Part shown: one piece after another, positions 40,594 to 49,357 of the stretch
Numbering within the stretch: the stretch's first letter is position 1
Layout: every line of letters begins with the position of its first letter
Assembly: GCF_009017495.1 (NCBI RefSeq)
Contig: NZ_CP044990.1
Span: 2,127,001 to 2,191,000, forward strand
DNA: 64,000 nucleotides
DNA from: Deinococcus sp. AJ005
Lineage (GTDB): Bacteria; Deinococcota; Deinococci; Deinococcales; Deinococcaceae
Reading direction: 5' to 3'
The notes under the pieces: model-generated
Seen by the model: the letters and a program-made list of their open reading frames with translations, nothing else
What the model was told of the DNA's origin: nothing
Databases searched by the model: none
Translations under genes and position numbers: made by a program

Positions 40594-41748
40594 TTATTCC
40601 CGCTCGTCCAGCACGCCCGCACCCTCGTGATCCGTGGTGACGGCCAGCGCATCCAACCGGATAGCAAAGCGGCGCTGGAAATCGGCCAGCAGCACGTCCA
40701 CGCTCTCAGGCATCTTGCCCCGAACTGTTATGCCGACGCGATCCGCGCCGCCCTGAGACCACAGCCTCAGCGTGTGCTGGGCGTGGTCCAGCCCATGTCC
40801 CGCCAGCCAGAACACGACTTCACGCGGGAACAGCTTGACGCCCTTGACCTTGAGCATGCCGCCCACATTGCCAAAGACGCCGCCGGGCAGGTAAACCCCA
40901 TCTGCACGCCTTTCCAGCCGGGTCAGGTCTCCAGTGCGGAAGCGCAGCAGCGGCATGGCCTGCTTGCTCAGGTGGGTCACGACGAGTTCTCCGCGTTCGC
41001 CGTCCGGCATGGATTGCCCGGTTTCGGGATCTATGACTTCCAGATGGACCCAGTCTTCCAGCACGCGCAGACCGTTCTTTTCGGGGGTTTCCAGGGCCAT
41101 CATTCCGGCCTCGCTGCTGGCGTAGGCGTCCAGGGCCACACAGCCCAGCGCCGCTTCCACCCGCTCCCGGCGACCCGCGATGCTGGTGAGCGGCTCGCCC
41201 GACGAGATCAGCAGTTCTACCCGCGCACCTGCCTCGCCCAGCTTCTGCGCGAAACTGGGGGCGGACACGAGAACGCGCACACCCAGCTTCTGAATGGCGT
41301 CCAGTTGCGCTTCCGATTCACCGGGACCAAAGGGCAGGGTTTTTGCCCCCAATGACTCAAAGCCGTCCTGCATGATCCAGCCGCCCGCGAAACGGTGAAA
41401 GCCGAAGGCAATCTGAACGTGGTCTTCAGGGCGAACGCCTGCTCGTGCAAAGGCTGCCGCCGCCGCCTGCCCGTGCGCGTCAATGTCTGCCCGCGTCGCG
41501 TACTCAGGCAGCCAGCCCCCGCCCGGATGCGGCGTGAGGTGAACTCGGACGGCATCGGGGTGGGCCAGCTCGCCTGCCTCAAACGCCTCGGTCAGACGTT
41601 CACGGGTGAGGAAAGGGACGGCGGCCCAGTCCGTATTTTCAGGGAGATTCTGGAGTGCAGCGCGGTAGAGAGCATGGCCTTTGAGTCGGCCCAGTAACTC
41701 GGCGTGACTGGGCGGTGAAGTGGAACCCGGTTGGAGCGTGTCGGTCAT
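40594..41748 (-). CDS. PaaK-like adenylate-forming CoA ligase family protein
   Basis: 384 residues, shorter than phenylacetate-CoA ligase (about 430). The body follows the PaaK/CapK pattern: AFGFHRFAGGWIMQDGFESLGAKTLPFG, then ISSGEPLTS, ALDAYASSEAGMMALE, and the C-terminal adenylation motif PLLRFRTGDLTRL and GMLKVKGVKLFPREV. The family activates aromatic or other carboxylic acids with ATP. An AAGGA site lies 7 bases before the ATG. It is the last gene of the reverse-strand liv cluster, 133 bases after livF, which supports a link between uptake and CoA activation. Confidence 0.78.
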   Translation of the reverse strand: MTDTLQPGSTSPPSHAELLGRLKGHALYRAALQNLPENTDWAAVPFLTRERLTEAFEAGELAHPDAVRVHLTPHPGGGWLPEYATRADIDAHGQAAAAAFARAGVRPEDHVQIAFGFHRFAGGWIMQDGFESLGAKTLPFGPGESEAQLDAIQKLGVRVLVSAPSFAQKLGEAGARVELLISSGEPLTSIAGRRERVEAALGCVALDAYASSEAGMMALETPEKNGLRVLEDWVHLEVIDPETGQSMPDGERGELVVTHLSKQAMPLLRFRTGDLTRLERRADGVYLPGGVFGNVGGMLKVKGVKLFPREVVFWLAGHGLDHAQHTLRLWSQGGADRVGITVRGKMPESVDVLLADFQRRFAIRLDALAVTTDHEGAGVLDERE

Positions 41749-41881
41749 TGGATGTCCTTAAAAAGAGGGCATGCGCTGCTTGCCACTCCCCTCTACTTAG
41801 TAGCTGTTCCAGTCCCAGCCTCCCATTCAAGGCGGGAGGGGCTAAAAGCTGAAAGCTCCGGCAACTTGCCTCATTCGCAAA

Positions 41882-42730
41882 TCACATCCAGCGTTTGCGC
41901 CGCTTGTAACTTTTGACGTCCTTGAAGCTCTTGCGGACGCCGCCCTCGGTGACGCCCAGATAGAACTCCTTGACGTCAGGGTTGCTGGCAAGCTGGGCGC
42001 TGAGGCCCTCCATCACGATGCGCCCGCTCTCCATCACATAGCCGTAATCGCTGTTCCGCAGGGCGATATTGGCGTTCTGCTCCACCACCAGTACGCTCAG
42101 ACCCTCCTCACGATTGATACGGCGCACGTTGTCAAAGATCTCGGCCACCAGCAGCGGCGCGAGGCCCAGGCTAGGTTCGTCCAGCAGTAGCACTTTCGGG
42201 TGGGCCATCAACGCGCGGCCAATGGCAATCATCTGCTGCTCGCCGCCGGAGGTGTACCCAGCCTGCTTGTGCCGCAGCGCGGGCAGCTTGGGAAAGTAGG
42301 TGTAGATGCGCTCCAGATCATCTTTCCAGTTACCACGGCCCAGAATCGCCCCGGCCCGCAGATTCTCTTCCACCGACAGGTGCTTGAACACGCGGCGGCC
42401 CTCCGGCACCTGCACCACGCCGGATTTGACGACATCGGTGCCGTTCAGGGCGCTGAGGGTCTTGCCGGCGAATGAAATGGTACCTTCCCTGATCTTGCCG
42501 TTCTCCGGTTTCAGCAAGCCCGAAATAGCCCGCAGCGTCGTCGTTTTCCCCGCGCCGTTGGTGCCGAGCAGCGAGGTGACCTGCCCGGCCCGCACGGTCA
42601 GGCTAACGCCGCGCAAGACCTGAATAATATCGTGGTAGACGACTTCCACGTTGTTGACGGTCAAGTCGTCCTTGCTGGCGGCCACCTGGGGCGGCGGGAC
42701 GTTGGCAGGTTGGGGGGTGGAGAGGGTCAT
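41882..42730 (-). CDS. livF: LivF-type ABC transporter ATP-binding protein
   Basis: 282 residues. Walker A (LLGTNGAGKTTTLRAIS), signature-region SGGEQQMIAIGRALMAHPKVLLLDEPSLGLAPLL (shown here in part as SGGEQQMIAIGRAL) and the H-loop context are complete. A Pro-rich N-terminal extension and a basic C-terminus (VKSYKRRKRWM) are additions. It powers the LivH/LivM channel together with LivG. The ATG at 42730 is preferred over a frame start at 42865, which runs through an intergenic palindrome; GGAG lies 10 bases upstream. Confidence 0.9.
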   Translation of the reverse strand: MTLSTPQPANVPPPQVAASKDDLTVNNVEVVYHDIIQVLRGVSLTVRAGQVTSLLGTNGAGKTTTLRAISGLLKPENGKIREGTISFAGKTLSALNGTDVVKSGVVQVPEGRRVFKHLSVEENLRAGAILGRGNWKDDLERIYTYFPKLPALRHKQAGYTSGGEQQMIAIGRALMAHPKVLLLDEPSLGLAPLLVAEIFDNVRRINREEGLSVLVVEQNANIALRNSDYGYVMESGRIVMEGLSAQLASNPDVKEFYLGVTEGGVRKSFKDVKSYKRRKRWM

Positions 42731-42787
42731 CTCAATTAATCTCCTGATTGCGATGCCGCGAAACACAGGCGAAGCCGCATCTCTTGA

Positions 42788-42874
42788 CCCCTCTCCCGCA
42801 AGGGTAGAGGGGCGCTGCGTTGGCAGCGGGTGAGGGGGCCACCGGGCAGGCCACCGCTCTGGCAAGTTGCCCGG
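42788..42874. repeat. Palindromic intergenic element between livK and livF
   Basis: CCCCTCT (42788-42794) pairs with AGAGGGG (42806-42812). Further on, CCGGGCA (42842-42848) pairs perfectly with TGCCCGG (42868-42874). The block fills most of the 160-base gap after livK and could act as an mRNA-stabilising or partially terminating structure, or be a dispersed repeat. Confidence 0.5.
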
Positions 42875-42890
42875 CCCCTTCCCACGTCTC

Positions 42891-44078
42891 TTACTTCATC
42901 GGGTGAATGAGCTGGAACAGCGCACTCCGTTGCGCCCCGGTGATCGCCTTGAAGTTGCCCGTCGCGTCGGCTTGCAGCAGGCGCAGGCTTTCGGCACCGA
43001 TATGGTCCTTGGCGCTGAAGGTCACCGGGCCGACGGCGAACCCGGGGTTAAACGACTTGCTGCCGTTCATGCTGATCAGACCCTTGTAGATCCCGGCGGC
43101 GTCCGGGTTGGCCCCGGCGCGTTTCATGGCCTCGATGGCAATGGCCGACGCCAGCATCCCACTGGTGTAATGCACGCTGCGGATGGTGTCCGCATTGCGC
43201 TTGTACTGCGCCCCGATCTTCTTCGTCAGGATGATGCCGGGCTGGTTGCCCTCGTCATACAGGTAGTAACTGGTGGCCCAGATGAAGTCCTTGGCGGCGT
43301 CTCCAGCCAGCTTGGTCAGGTCCTCGCCCCCGGTGTAGTGCGCGCCCATGAACTGCATCTTGCCCAGCAGGCCCAGCCGCTTGGCATCCTTGAGGATGTT
43401 TGCCACCGGCCCGGCGGTGTTCTGGTTGATGATGTACTTTGCGCCCTGCGACTCCAGCCTCTTGAGCAGGGCCGTGTTGTCCAGATTGTTGCCGCCGACT
43501 TCCTGTACGTCGGTGATCTTGAGGCCCAGGCGTTCGGCGGCCTTGCGGGCGTCCACCACCGGATCACGACCAAAGGGACTGGGGTTGACGATCAGTGCCA
43601 CCTTCGCGCCGCGCTCCTTCTTGGCCACGTATTCCAGCAGGGCCACGATGTTCTCGGAGTAGCTGCTGACGGGCAAGAAGGTGTAGGTGTTGTCGGGCGG
43701 ATCGATGATACCGATGTGGTAGCTGGCCGTCAGCGTGGGAATCTTGGTTTCCTGAATCACGCTCTTGAGTTGTAATGCCCCGCCCGTCGCGTAGCCCAGG
43801 AAGACCGGGGCGTTCAGGTTCGCCACGAAATCCTCAAAGTTGCGCTGGGTGTTGGCGTTGTTGTACTGGTCGTCACGGATCACGCAGTTGAGAGTGATGC
43901 CCGGCAGCATTTTCTGCGCGTTGGCGTACTTGCAGTAGTCTTCCACGCCCGCCGCGTAGCTGGCCCCGGCGTCACTGGTTGGCCCAGTGATGGCCCCGGA
44001 CCAGGGCAGCGTCACCGTCTTCTGTGCAGCGGCAAACGACAGGGAAACGAGGGCGGACAACATCAGGGTCTTTTTCAT
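42891..44078 (-). CDS. livK: LivK-type ABC transporter substrate-binding protein
   Basis: 395 residues. A signal peptide ends near SFAAAQ (residue 18). The mature part is a type I periplasmic binding fold of the branched-chain amino acid/amide/urea group (LPWSGAITGPTSDAGASYAAGVEDYCKYAN, GYATGGALQLKSVIQE, IVNPSPFGRDPVVDARKAAERLGL). In related clusters such proteins also bind aromatic acids, and the neighbouring CoA ligases favour a carboxylic acid here. GGAGG lies about 8 bases before the ATG. It sits between livM and livF. Confidence 0.88.
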   Translation of the reverse strand: MKKTLMLSALVSLSFAAAQKTVTLPWSGAITGPTSDAGASYAAGVEDYCKYANAQKMLPGITLNCVIRDDQYNNANTQRNFEDFVANLNAPVFLGYATGGALQLKSVIQETKIPTLTASYHIGIIDPPDNTYTFLPVSSYSENIVALLEYVAKKERGAKVALIVNPSPFGRDPVVDARKAAERLGLKITDVQEVGGNNLDNTALLKRLESQGAKYIINQNTAGPVANILKDAKRLGLLGKMQFMGAHYTGGEDLTKLAGDAAKDFIWATSYYLYDEGNQPGIILTKKIGAQYKRNADTIRSVHYTSGMLASAIAIEAMKRAGANPDAAGIYKGLISMNGSKSFNPGFAVGPVTFSAKDHIGAESLRLLQADATGNFKAITGAQRSALFQLIHPMK

Positions 44079-44166
44079 GGGTGGAACCTCCAGTCAGCGA
44101 GAGGGCGAGTAAGGATGTGCATTGACGTTGATATTGGAGGGTGGATTCGTTGCACTTCTAGGGCCG

Positions 44167-45255
44167 CTAGAACTTATAAGGCCACTTCTTGAAATAGAGC
44201 CGCGATAATCGCCACCAGTTGGCCAGCCCGCGCGGCTCGAACATCAGAAACAGCACGATGGCGAGGCCGAAGGACAGCGGACGCAGCGCCGTCGCCACAT
44301 CCACCCCCGCCGGAAAGAGGTTCTGCGTCCCCAGCCACTGGCTGCCGTTGCCCACCAGACGGTCCAGCGTCACGATGAACAGCGGCCCCAGGAACGATCC
44401 CGGCAGGCTGCCCAGACCGCCCACAATCGCCATCGCCAGCAGTTGAATGGAGATGTGCAGACCGTAATCCTCGATCACCACGGCTTTCTGGAAGTACGCG
44501 AACAGCCCGCCTGCGATGCCGGCGTAGAACGAGCCGATCATGAACGCCATGATCTTGGCGGTGCCGGGGTTGATCCCCATCGCGGCGGCGGCCCGGTCAT
44601 TGTCCCGCACGGCGATCAGCGAGCGCCCATGTTTGGTCCGCAGCACATTGCGCCACAGCAGCCCCATCACCACCAGCACAGGAAGAATCAGGTAGTACCA
44701 CACGAAATTGTGGTTAAAGAAGGTGGCCTTGACCCCGAACACCTGCACCTGCGGCAGGCTGATTGCGCCCCCCTGCGCCAGCAGCGGCGTGTGCCCCACG
44801 CCCCACTCGAAGATGATCTGGAAGGCGAGGGTGGCAACCGCTAAATACAGGTACTTGAGACGGAGGCTGGGCAACCCGACGAACGTGCCGACGAGCGCCC
44901 CCGCCAATCCCCCAATCGGAATAGCAAGGAAGAAGGGGAGGTTGAGCCGCGTGGCCGCCAGCGCCGTGGCATACGCACCCACGCCCATGAACGCCGCCTG
45001 CCCGATATTGATCAGCCCCGTGTACCCGGTGGTGATGTTCAGCCCGATCACGGCCACCGCGTAGATCATGATCATGTTCACGTCGCGCAGCATGGTCTTG
45101 GGCAGGATCAGGGGCAGCAGCAGCAGCAGACCGATCAGCACGATCAGGCTGAGTTGCTCGGAGTAGGTGGCAAAGATGGTCTGGTCCTGCTGATACTTCG
45201 TGCGGTAATTGCCCGTCTGGGTAAAGCGGGAGGCGGGCATCAGCGCACGCCCCAT
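44167..45255 (-). CDS. livM: LivM-type ABC transporter permease
   Basis: 362 residues. After a polar N-terminus of about 30 residues there are eight or more membrane helices, with the family segments GYTGLINIGQAAFMGVGAYATA and RDNDRAAAAMGIN (the ATPase-contact loop). It forms the channel with LivH, whose gene precedes it by 39 bases. The N-terminal start could be the ATG six codons in (MPASRF). Confidence 0.92.
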   Translation of the reverse strand: MGRALMPASRFTQTGNYRTKYQQDQTIFATYSEQLSLIVLIGLLLLLPLILPKTMLRDVNMIMIYAVAVIGLNITTGYTGLINIGQAAFMGVGAYATALAATRLNLPFFLAIPIGGLAGALVGTFVGLPSLRLKYLYLAVATLAFQIIFEWGVGHTPLLAQGGAISLPQVQVFGVKATFFNHNFVWYYLILPVLVVMGLLWRNVLRTKHGRSLIAVRDNDRAAAAMGINPGTAKIMAFMIGSFYAGIAGGLFAYFQKAVVIEDYGLHISIQLLAMAIVGGLGSLPGSFLGPLFIVTLDRLVGNGSQWLGTQNLFPAGVDVATALRPLSFGLAIVLFLMFEPRGLANWWRLSRLYFKKWPYKF

Positions 45256-45294
45256 ACGGACTTAACCGTCAGGCCATTTGAGATCACGCAGCGA

Positions 45295-46191
45295 TTAAAC
45301 ACGCTCGATCTCCTTCGTCCCGAATAGCCCGTAAGGCCGGATCAGCAGCACGATGATCAGGATGATGAAGGGAAACACTTCGCGGGTACCGCCCCCCGGC
45401 ACGATGCCGTCCAGATAGCCCGCCGACAGGTTTTCCAGAATGCCGATCAGCATGCCGCCCACGATTGCGCCCACCACGCTGTCCAGGCCGCCCAGGATCA
45501 CCACTGGAAAGACCTTGAGTCCAATTCCGGCCAGTCCGCCCAGGGTCAGTCCGCTCATCAGGCCCAGGATCACGCCCGCCGCCGCCGCCGTGAGGCCCGC
45601 CGCCGCCCAGGCCAGGGCAAACACGCGCTCCACGCTGGTGCCCACGCTCATGGCCGCCATCTGGTCATCGGCCACGGCGCGCATGGTGATGCCCAGGGTG
45701 CTTTTGTTGAAGAAGTAGGTAAAGCCTCCCAGCAGGCCCAGCGCCATCAACACGCCCGCGATCTGTGTTTTGGAGAGGGGCAGGCCAAACAGTTCAATGC
45801 CCTGTCCGGTCAGCAGCGCAGGCCGCTCAAAGGCGAAGGTTCCTGCGCCGTAGGGCGTCAGATGAATCAGACCGTCAATGACGCTGCTCAGGCCAATCGT
45901 GACCATGATGACCGCGATGATCGGCTGGCCCACCATACGCCGCAAAAACACCCGCTCAATCAGCATCCCCAGCAGAAACGTCGCCAGCATGGCGATCAGC
46001 CCAGCCAGCCAGAAGTTGACGCCCCGTTGTGTCAGCGCAAAGGCGATAAACGCCCCGGTGGCGATGATCTGCCCGTGTGCGAAGTTAATCACGCGGCTGG
46101 ATTTGTAGATCAGCACAAAGCCCAGCGCGGCCAGGGCATAGACGCTGCCGATCACGACGCCCGCGATCAGCAGTTGCGGCAGTAATTCCAT
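45295..46191 (-). CDS. livH: LivH-type ABC transporter permease
   Basis: 298 residues, eight membrane helices. GSVYALAALGFVLIYKSSRVINFAHGQ at the N-terminus and RAVADDQMAAMSVGTSVERV (ATPase contact) are family signatures. A strong AAAGGAGG site lies 6 bases before the ATG. It begins 160 bases after the acyl-CoA synthetase gene in the same direction. Confidence 0.93.
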   Translation of the reverse strand: MELLPQLLIAGVVIGSVYALAALGFVLIYKSSRVINFAHGQIIATGAFIAFALTQRGVNFWLAGLIAMLATFLLGMLIERVFLRRMVGQPIIAVIMVTIGLSSVIDGLIHLTPYGAGTFAFERPALLTGQGIELFGLPLSKTQIAGVLMALGLLGGFTYFFNKSTLGITMRAVADDQMAAMSVGTSVERVFALAWAAAGLTAAAAGVILGLMSGLTLGGLAGIGLKVFPVVILGGLDSVVGAIVGGMLIGILENLSAGYLDGIVPGGGTREVFPFIILIIVLLIRPYGLFGTKEIERV

Positions 46192-46351
46192 GTTGGCCTC
46201 CTTTGGGGGGTGAATGTTGGGGTGGAGGGCGGAAATAGTTCAATAGGTATATGGGGATGACCGCCAAAAGTGCCACGAAGGAACGGACTTGCAAAACTGC
46301 GGAGCAGAAAAATTGACCGTGGAGGCAATCGGCCAATACCGTGTGAAATCC

Positions 46352-48316
46352 TCACGCCCCTACCCGCGCCGCTGCCACTCCAGATCGCGGCACTTCCCGT
46401 TCCATCCCCGGCACCCGATAAACAACCACATCCGTCTCCACACGTTGCGTCTGCCCATCCTGATACTTGAACGTCGCCTCCACCCGCACGGATTCGGAGC
46501 CGTCGTAGAGAGCGGCGACAATCGGCGCGTATTTCTCGCGGATCAGCTTGCGCCGGACCTTGCCCGTGCGGGTCAACTCGTCGTCGTCGGCATCCAGCAG
46601 CTTGTACAGCAGCACGAAGCGGGCGACGCGCTCATGGGGTTCCAGCCGCCCGTTCGCCTCCTCCACCTCTTTCAGGATCAGTTCGGCCAGTTCCGGCTTG
46701 CTGCTCAGGTCCATGTACGTGCTGTACGCGATCTGGCGTTTCTCGGCCCATTGCCCGGCAGTCAGGGGATCGACGTTCAGGAAGGCGGTGACCTGCGTTT
46801 CTCCGTCGCCAAAGGCCACCGCCTCCTTGATATAGGGGCTGAACTTCAGGCGGTTCTCAATGAACTGCGGGCTGAAGGTCTCGCCGCCTGCCGTCTTCAT
46901 CACGTCGCTCAGGCGGTCAATGACCTGAAGGTGGCCCTCGGGAGTCAGGCGTCCGGCGTCGCCGCTGTGCAGCCAGCCGTCGCGGATCGTCTCGGCGCTG
47001 GCGTCATCGCGCTTGTAATAGCCCACCACCACGGCGGGGCTGCGGCTGAGGATCTCGCCTTCCTCGGTGATCCTTACCTCGCCACCGGGGAGAATCTTGC
47101 CCACGGTGTCGAAGCGCACGTCACCGTCGCGGTGGACGTAGGCGATGCCGATGTTCTCGGTCTGGCCGTAGATCTGCTTCAGATTCACGCCCAGGCCGTG
47201 ATAGAAGCGGAACACGTCCGGTCCCAGCGCTGCGCCACCGGTATAAGCGCGTTTGAGGCGCAGAAAGCCCAGCCCGTCCAGCAGTGGACGCGTCAGGCCC
47301 CAGTACGCCAGCCACTTCTTGAACCCTGCTGTGCCGCCCGCCTTTTTCCCGCTCAGGCTGGCGTCGGCGGCGTCGGTACTCCATTGCAGGAGCTTGCGGT
47401 ACAGCGCCCGGTTGGGGCCGTAACTTTCCTGCATCCGGATGAACATATTGCTCTGAATGCCCTCCCACACGCGCGGCGGGGCAAACATGAAGTGCGGGCC
47501 GATCTCCACCAGATCACTCATGGCCGTCTCGTTGCTTTCGGGAAAGTTGACCGTCACGGCATTGGCGAGGGCCACCGCCACCGTCATCATCTGCTCGCCA
47601 ATCCACGCCATCGGCAGGAAGGACAGGTAATCGTCGCCAGGATTCAGGGGGTCCACCTCACCCAGCGCCTTGCCCATGTACAACAGGTTGCGGTGAGACA
47701 GCATGGCCGCCTTGGGATTCCCGGTGGTGCCAGAGGTGAGGCTGAAGTGGCACACATCGTCGGGCTTGCCGAGTGCGGCCTCGCGGTCAAAAACGGTGAC
47801 CGCATCTGCCTTCCCAAGTTCCAGCAACTCCGCGAAGGAGATTAACCAGTCGTCGCCCGCGTGCTTGCTCATGCCGCGCGGGTCCTCGTAAATCACCTTG
47901 CGGATGTGGGGAAGGCTGGCGCGGTGGTCCAGCAGCTTGTCCACCTGCTCCTCGTCCTCGGCCAGCACCAGCACGGCGTCGGTGTAGTCCAGCACGTAGC
48001 GGGCTTCCTCGGACGAACTGCTCTGGTAGACGCCCACGCTGACGGCCCCCAGCGCCTGCGCGCCGATTTCCATGAACACCCAGGCGGGAATGTTGTCGGC
48101 CATCACGGCGACTTTCTCCCCGCGCACAATGCCCAGCGCGTGCAACCCGGCAGCCACTTCCCGCGCCCGCATCAGGTACTCGGCATACGTCGTCTCGTTC
48201 CAGATGCCGTATTCCTTGTGGCGCAGGGCAACCGCTTTGGGCGTCTGGGCCGCGCGTTTCGCCAGCAGTTGGGGAATGGTCAGGGTGGTCACGTCGCCCA
48301 CGTCGTAAGCAGTCAT
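46352..48316 (-). CDS. Long-chain acyl-CoA synthetase (AMP-forming) within the liv cluster
   Basis: 654 residues. It activates a carboxylic acid with ATP and transfers it to CoA. The P-loop SLTSGTTGNPKAAMLSHRN, the YGQTENIGIAY motif, LHSGDAGRL and IDRLSDVMKTAGGETFSP are typical of FAA1/FadD15-type long-chain enzymes, and the catalytic C-terminal lysine is in LTRTGKVRRKLI. It overlaps the livG stop by 4 bases (ATGA) and precedes livH, so it is physically part of the transporter operon. Substrate is unknown; long-chain or aromatic acids are both possible. Confidence 0.9.
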   Translation of the reverse strand: MTAYDVGDVTTLTIPQLLAKRAAQTPKAVALRHKEYGIWNETTYAEYLMRAREVAAGLHALGIVRGEKVAVMADNIPAWVFMEIGAQALGAVSVGVYQSSSSEEARYVLDYTDAVLVLAEDEEQVDKLLDHRASLPHIRKVIYEDPRGMSKHAGDDWLISFAELLELGKADAVTVFDREAALGKPDDVCHFSLTSGTTGNPKAAMLSHRNLLYMGKALGEVDPLNPGDDYLSFLPMAWIGEQMMTVAVALANAVTVNFPESNETAMSDLVEIGPHFMFAPPRVWEGIQSNMFIRMQESYGPNRALYRKLLQWSTDAADASLSGKKAGGTAGFKKWLAYWGLTRPLLDGLGFLRLKRAYTGGAALGPDVFRFYHGLGVNLKQIYGQTENIGIAYVHRDGDVRFDTVGKILPGGEVRITEEGEILSRSPAVVVGYYKRDDASAETIRDGWLHSGDAGRLTPEGHLQVIDRLSDVMKTAGGETFSPQFIENRLKFSPYIKEAVAFGDGETQVTAFLNVDPLTAGQWAEKRQIAYSTYMDLSSKPELAELILKEVEEANGRLEPHERVARFVLLYKLLDADDDELTRTGKVRRKLIREKYAPIVAALYDGSESVRVEATFKYQDGQTQRVETDVVVYRVPGMEREVPRSGVAAARVGA

Positions 48317-49113
48317 GCGCCCACCGCTTGCTGTTCCTCGGCCACACCCGTATACGCCTCAATCACGCGCGGATCGGCGCTGACTTCCTCGGGCCGCCCA
48401 CCCGCGATCAACTGGCCGAAATCCAGCACGTACACACGGTCACTGATGTCCATGACCACGCCCATGTCGTGTTCAATTAAAACGATGGTGATGCCCTGCT
48501 CGCGCTGGATGTCGAGAATGAAGCGCACCATGTCTTCCTTTTCCTCCACATTCATGCCCGCCATCGGCTCGTCCAGCAGCAGCAACTGGGGCGCGAGGGT
48601 CAAGGCGCGGGCCACCTCTACCCGCTTCTGAATGCCGTAGGCCAGCGTGCCGACGGGATGCGAGCGGTGTTCCTCCAGCTCCATGAAATCAATGATGCGC
48701 TCCACGTAGGCGCGGTTCTCGGCCTCCTGGCGGCTGGCGCGGCCGTAGAAGATCAGGCTGTCCAGCAGGCTGTAACGCAGGTGGGTGTGACGGGCCAGCA
48801 GAAGGTTTTCCACAACGCTGAGGCCCCGGAACAGCTCTAGATTCTGAAAGGCGCGGGCGATGCCGTAACTGGTGACCACGTTGGGTGCGGCGCGGCTCAG
48901 GTCATGGCTACCGAAGGTAATGCGCCCGCGTGTGGGGTGGTAAAAGCCGCTGATGCAGTTCAGCAGACTGGTCTTTCCTGCCCCGTTCGGCCCGATGATG
49001 CTGACGATCTCGCCCGGCGGTACGGTCAGGCTCACGTCGGTCAGCGCGTTGAGGCCGCCGAATGTCAGGGTGACGCCCTGAACTTCGAGTTGGGGAGTTG
49101 AAGTCTGAGACAT
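48313..49113 (-). CDS. livG: LivG-type ABC transporter ATP-binding protein
   Basis: 266 residues. Walker A IIGPNGAGKTSLLNCISGFY, the Q-loop region, LAYGIQKRVEVARAL as signature region, and Walker B LLLLDEPMAGMN are present. The C-terminal extension (GQLIAGGRPEEVSADPRVIEAYTG) is standard for LivG. A GAGGTGTC site precedes the ATG. It is the first gene of the seven-gene cluster and diverges from another acyl-CoA synthetase gene. Confidence 0.93.
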   Translation of the reverse strand: MSQTSTPQLEVQGVTLTFGGLNALTDVSLTVPPGEIVSIIGPNGAGKTSLLNCISGFYHPTRGRITFGSHDLSRAAPNVVTSYGIARAFQNLELFRGLSVVENLLLARHTHLRYSLLDSLIFYGRASRQEAENRAYVERIIDFMELEEHRSHPVGTLAYGIQKRVEVARALTLAPQLLLLDEPMAGMNVEEKEDMVRFILDIQREQGITIVLIEHDMGVVMDISDRVYVLDFGQLIAGGRPEEVSADPRVIEAYTGVAEEQQAVGA

Positions 49114-49224
49114 GACACCTCGCGCGAAGGAACCTGAGAACAGCGTCTGACAAAACAGAGAATGAGCAGAACGAAGATTGTCGGTGGATTGATTATGGGG
49201 GCATGGCTCAGGCTGTAGATATGA

Positions 49225-49277
49225 ATTTGTCTAGACGCATGTTATCTAAATGAGAGCTTGGAGCTGATTTGTCTAGA
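49225..49277. promoter_or_regulatory. Paired operator-like repeats between divergent genes
   Basis: ATTTGTCTAGA occurs at 49225-49235 and again at 49267-49277, 42 bases apart (about four helical turns) on the same face of the helix. Each contains the palindrome TCTAGA. They lie in the 244-base divergent gap between livG and the acyl-CoA synthetase gene, a natural place for one regulator to control both sides. Confidence 0.45.
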
Positions 49278-49357
49278 TCATTTGCAGCACACACCAACGG
49301 GCAATCCCCAGACTGGGCTGATTCTCCCCCCGCCCTCCCACTGCCAGAGGCTCCGCC

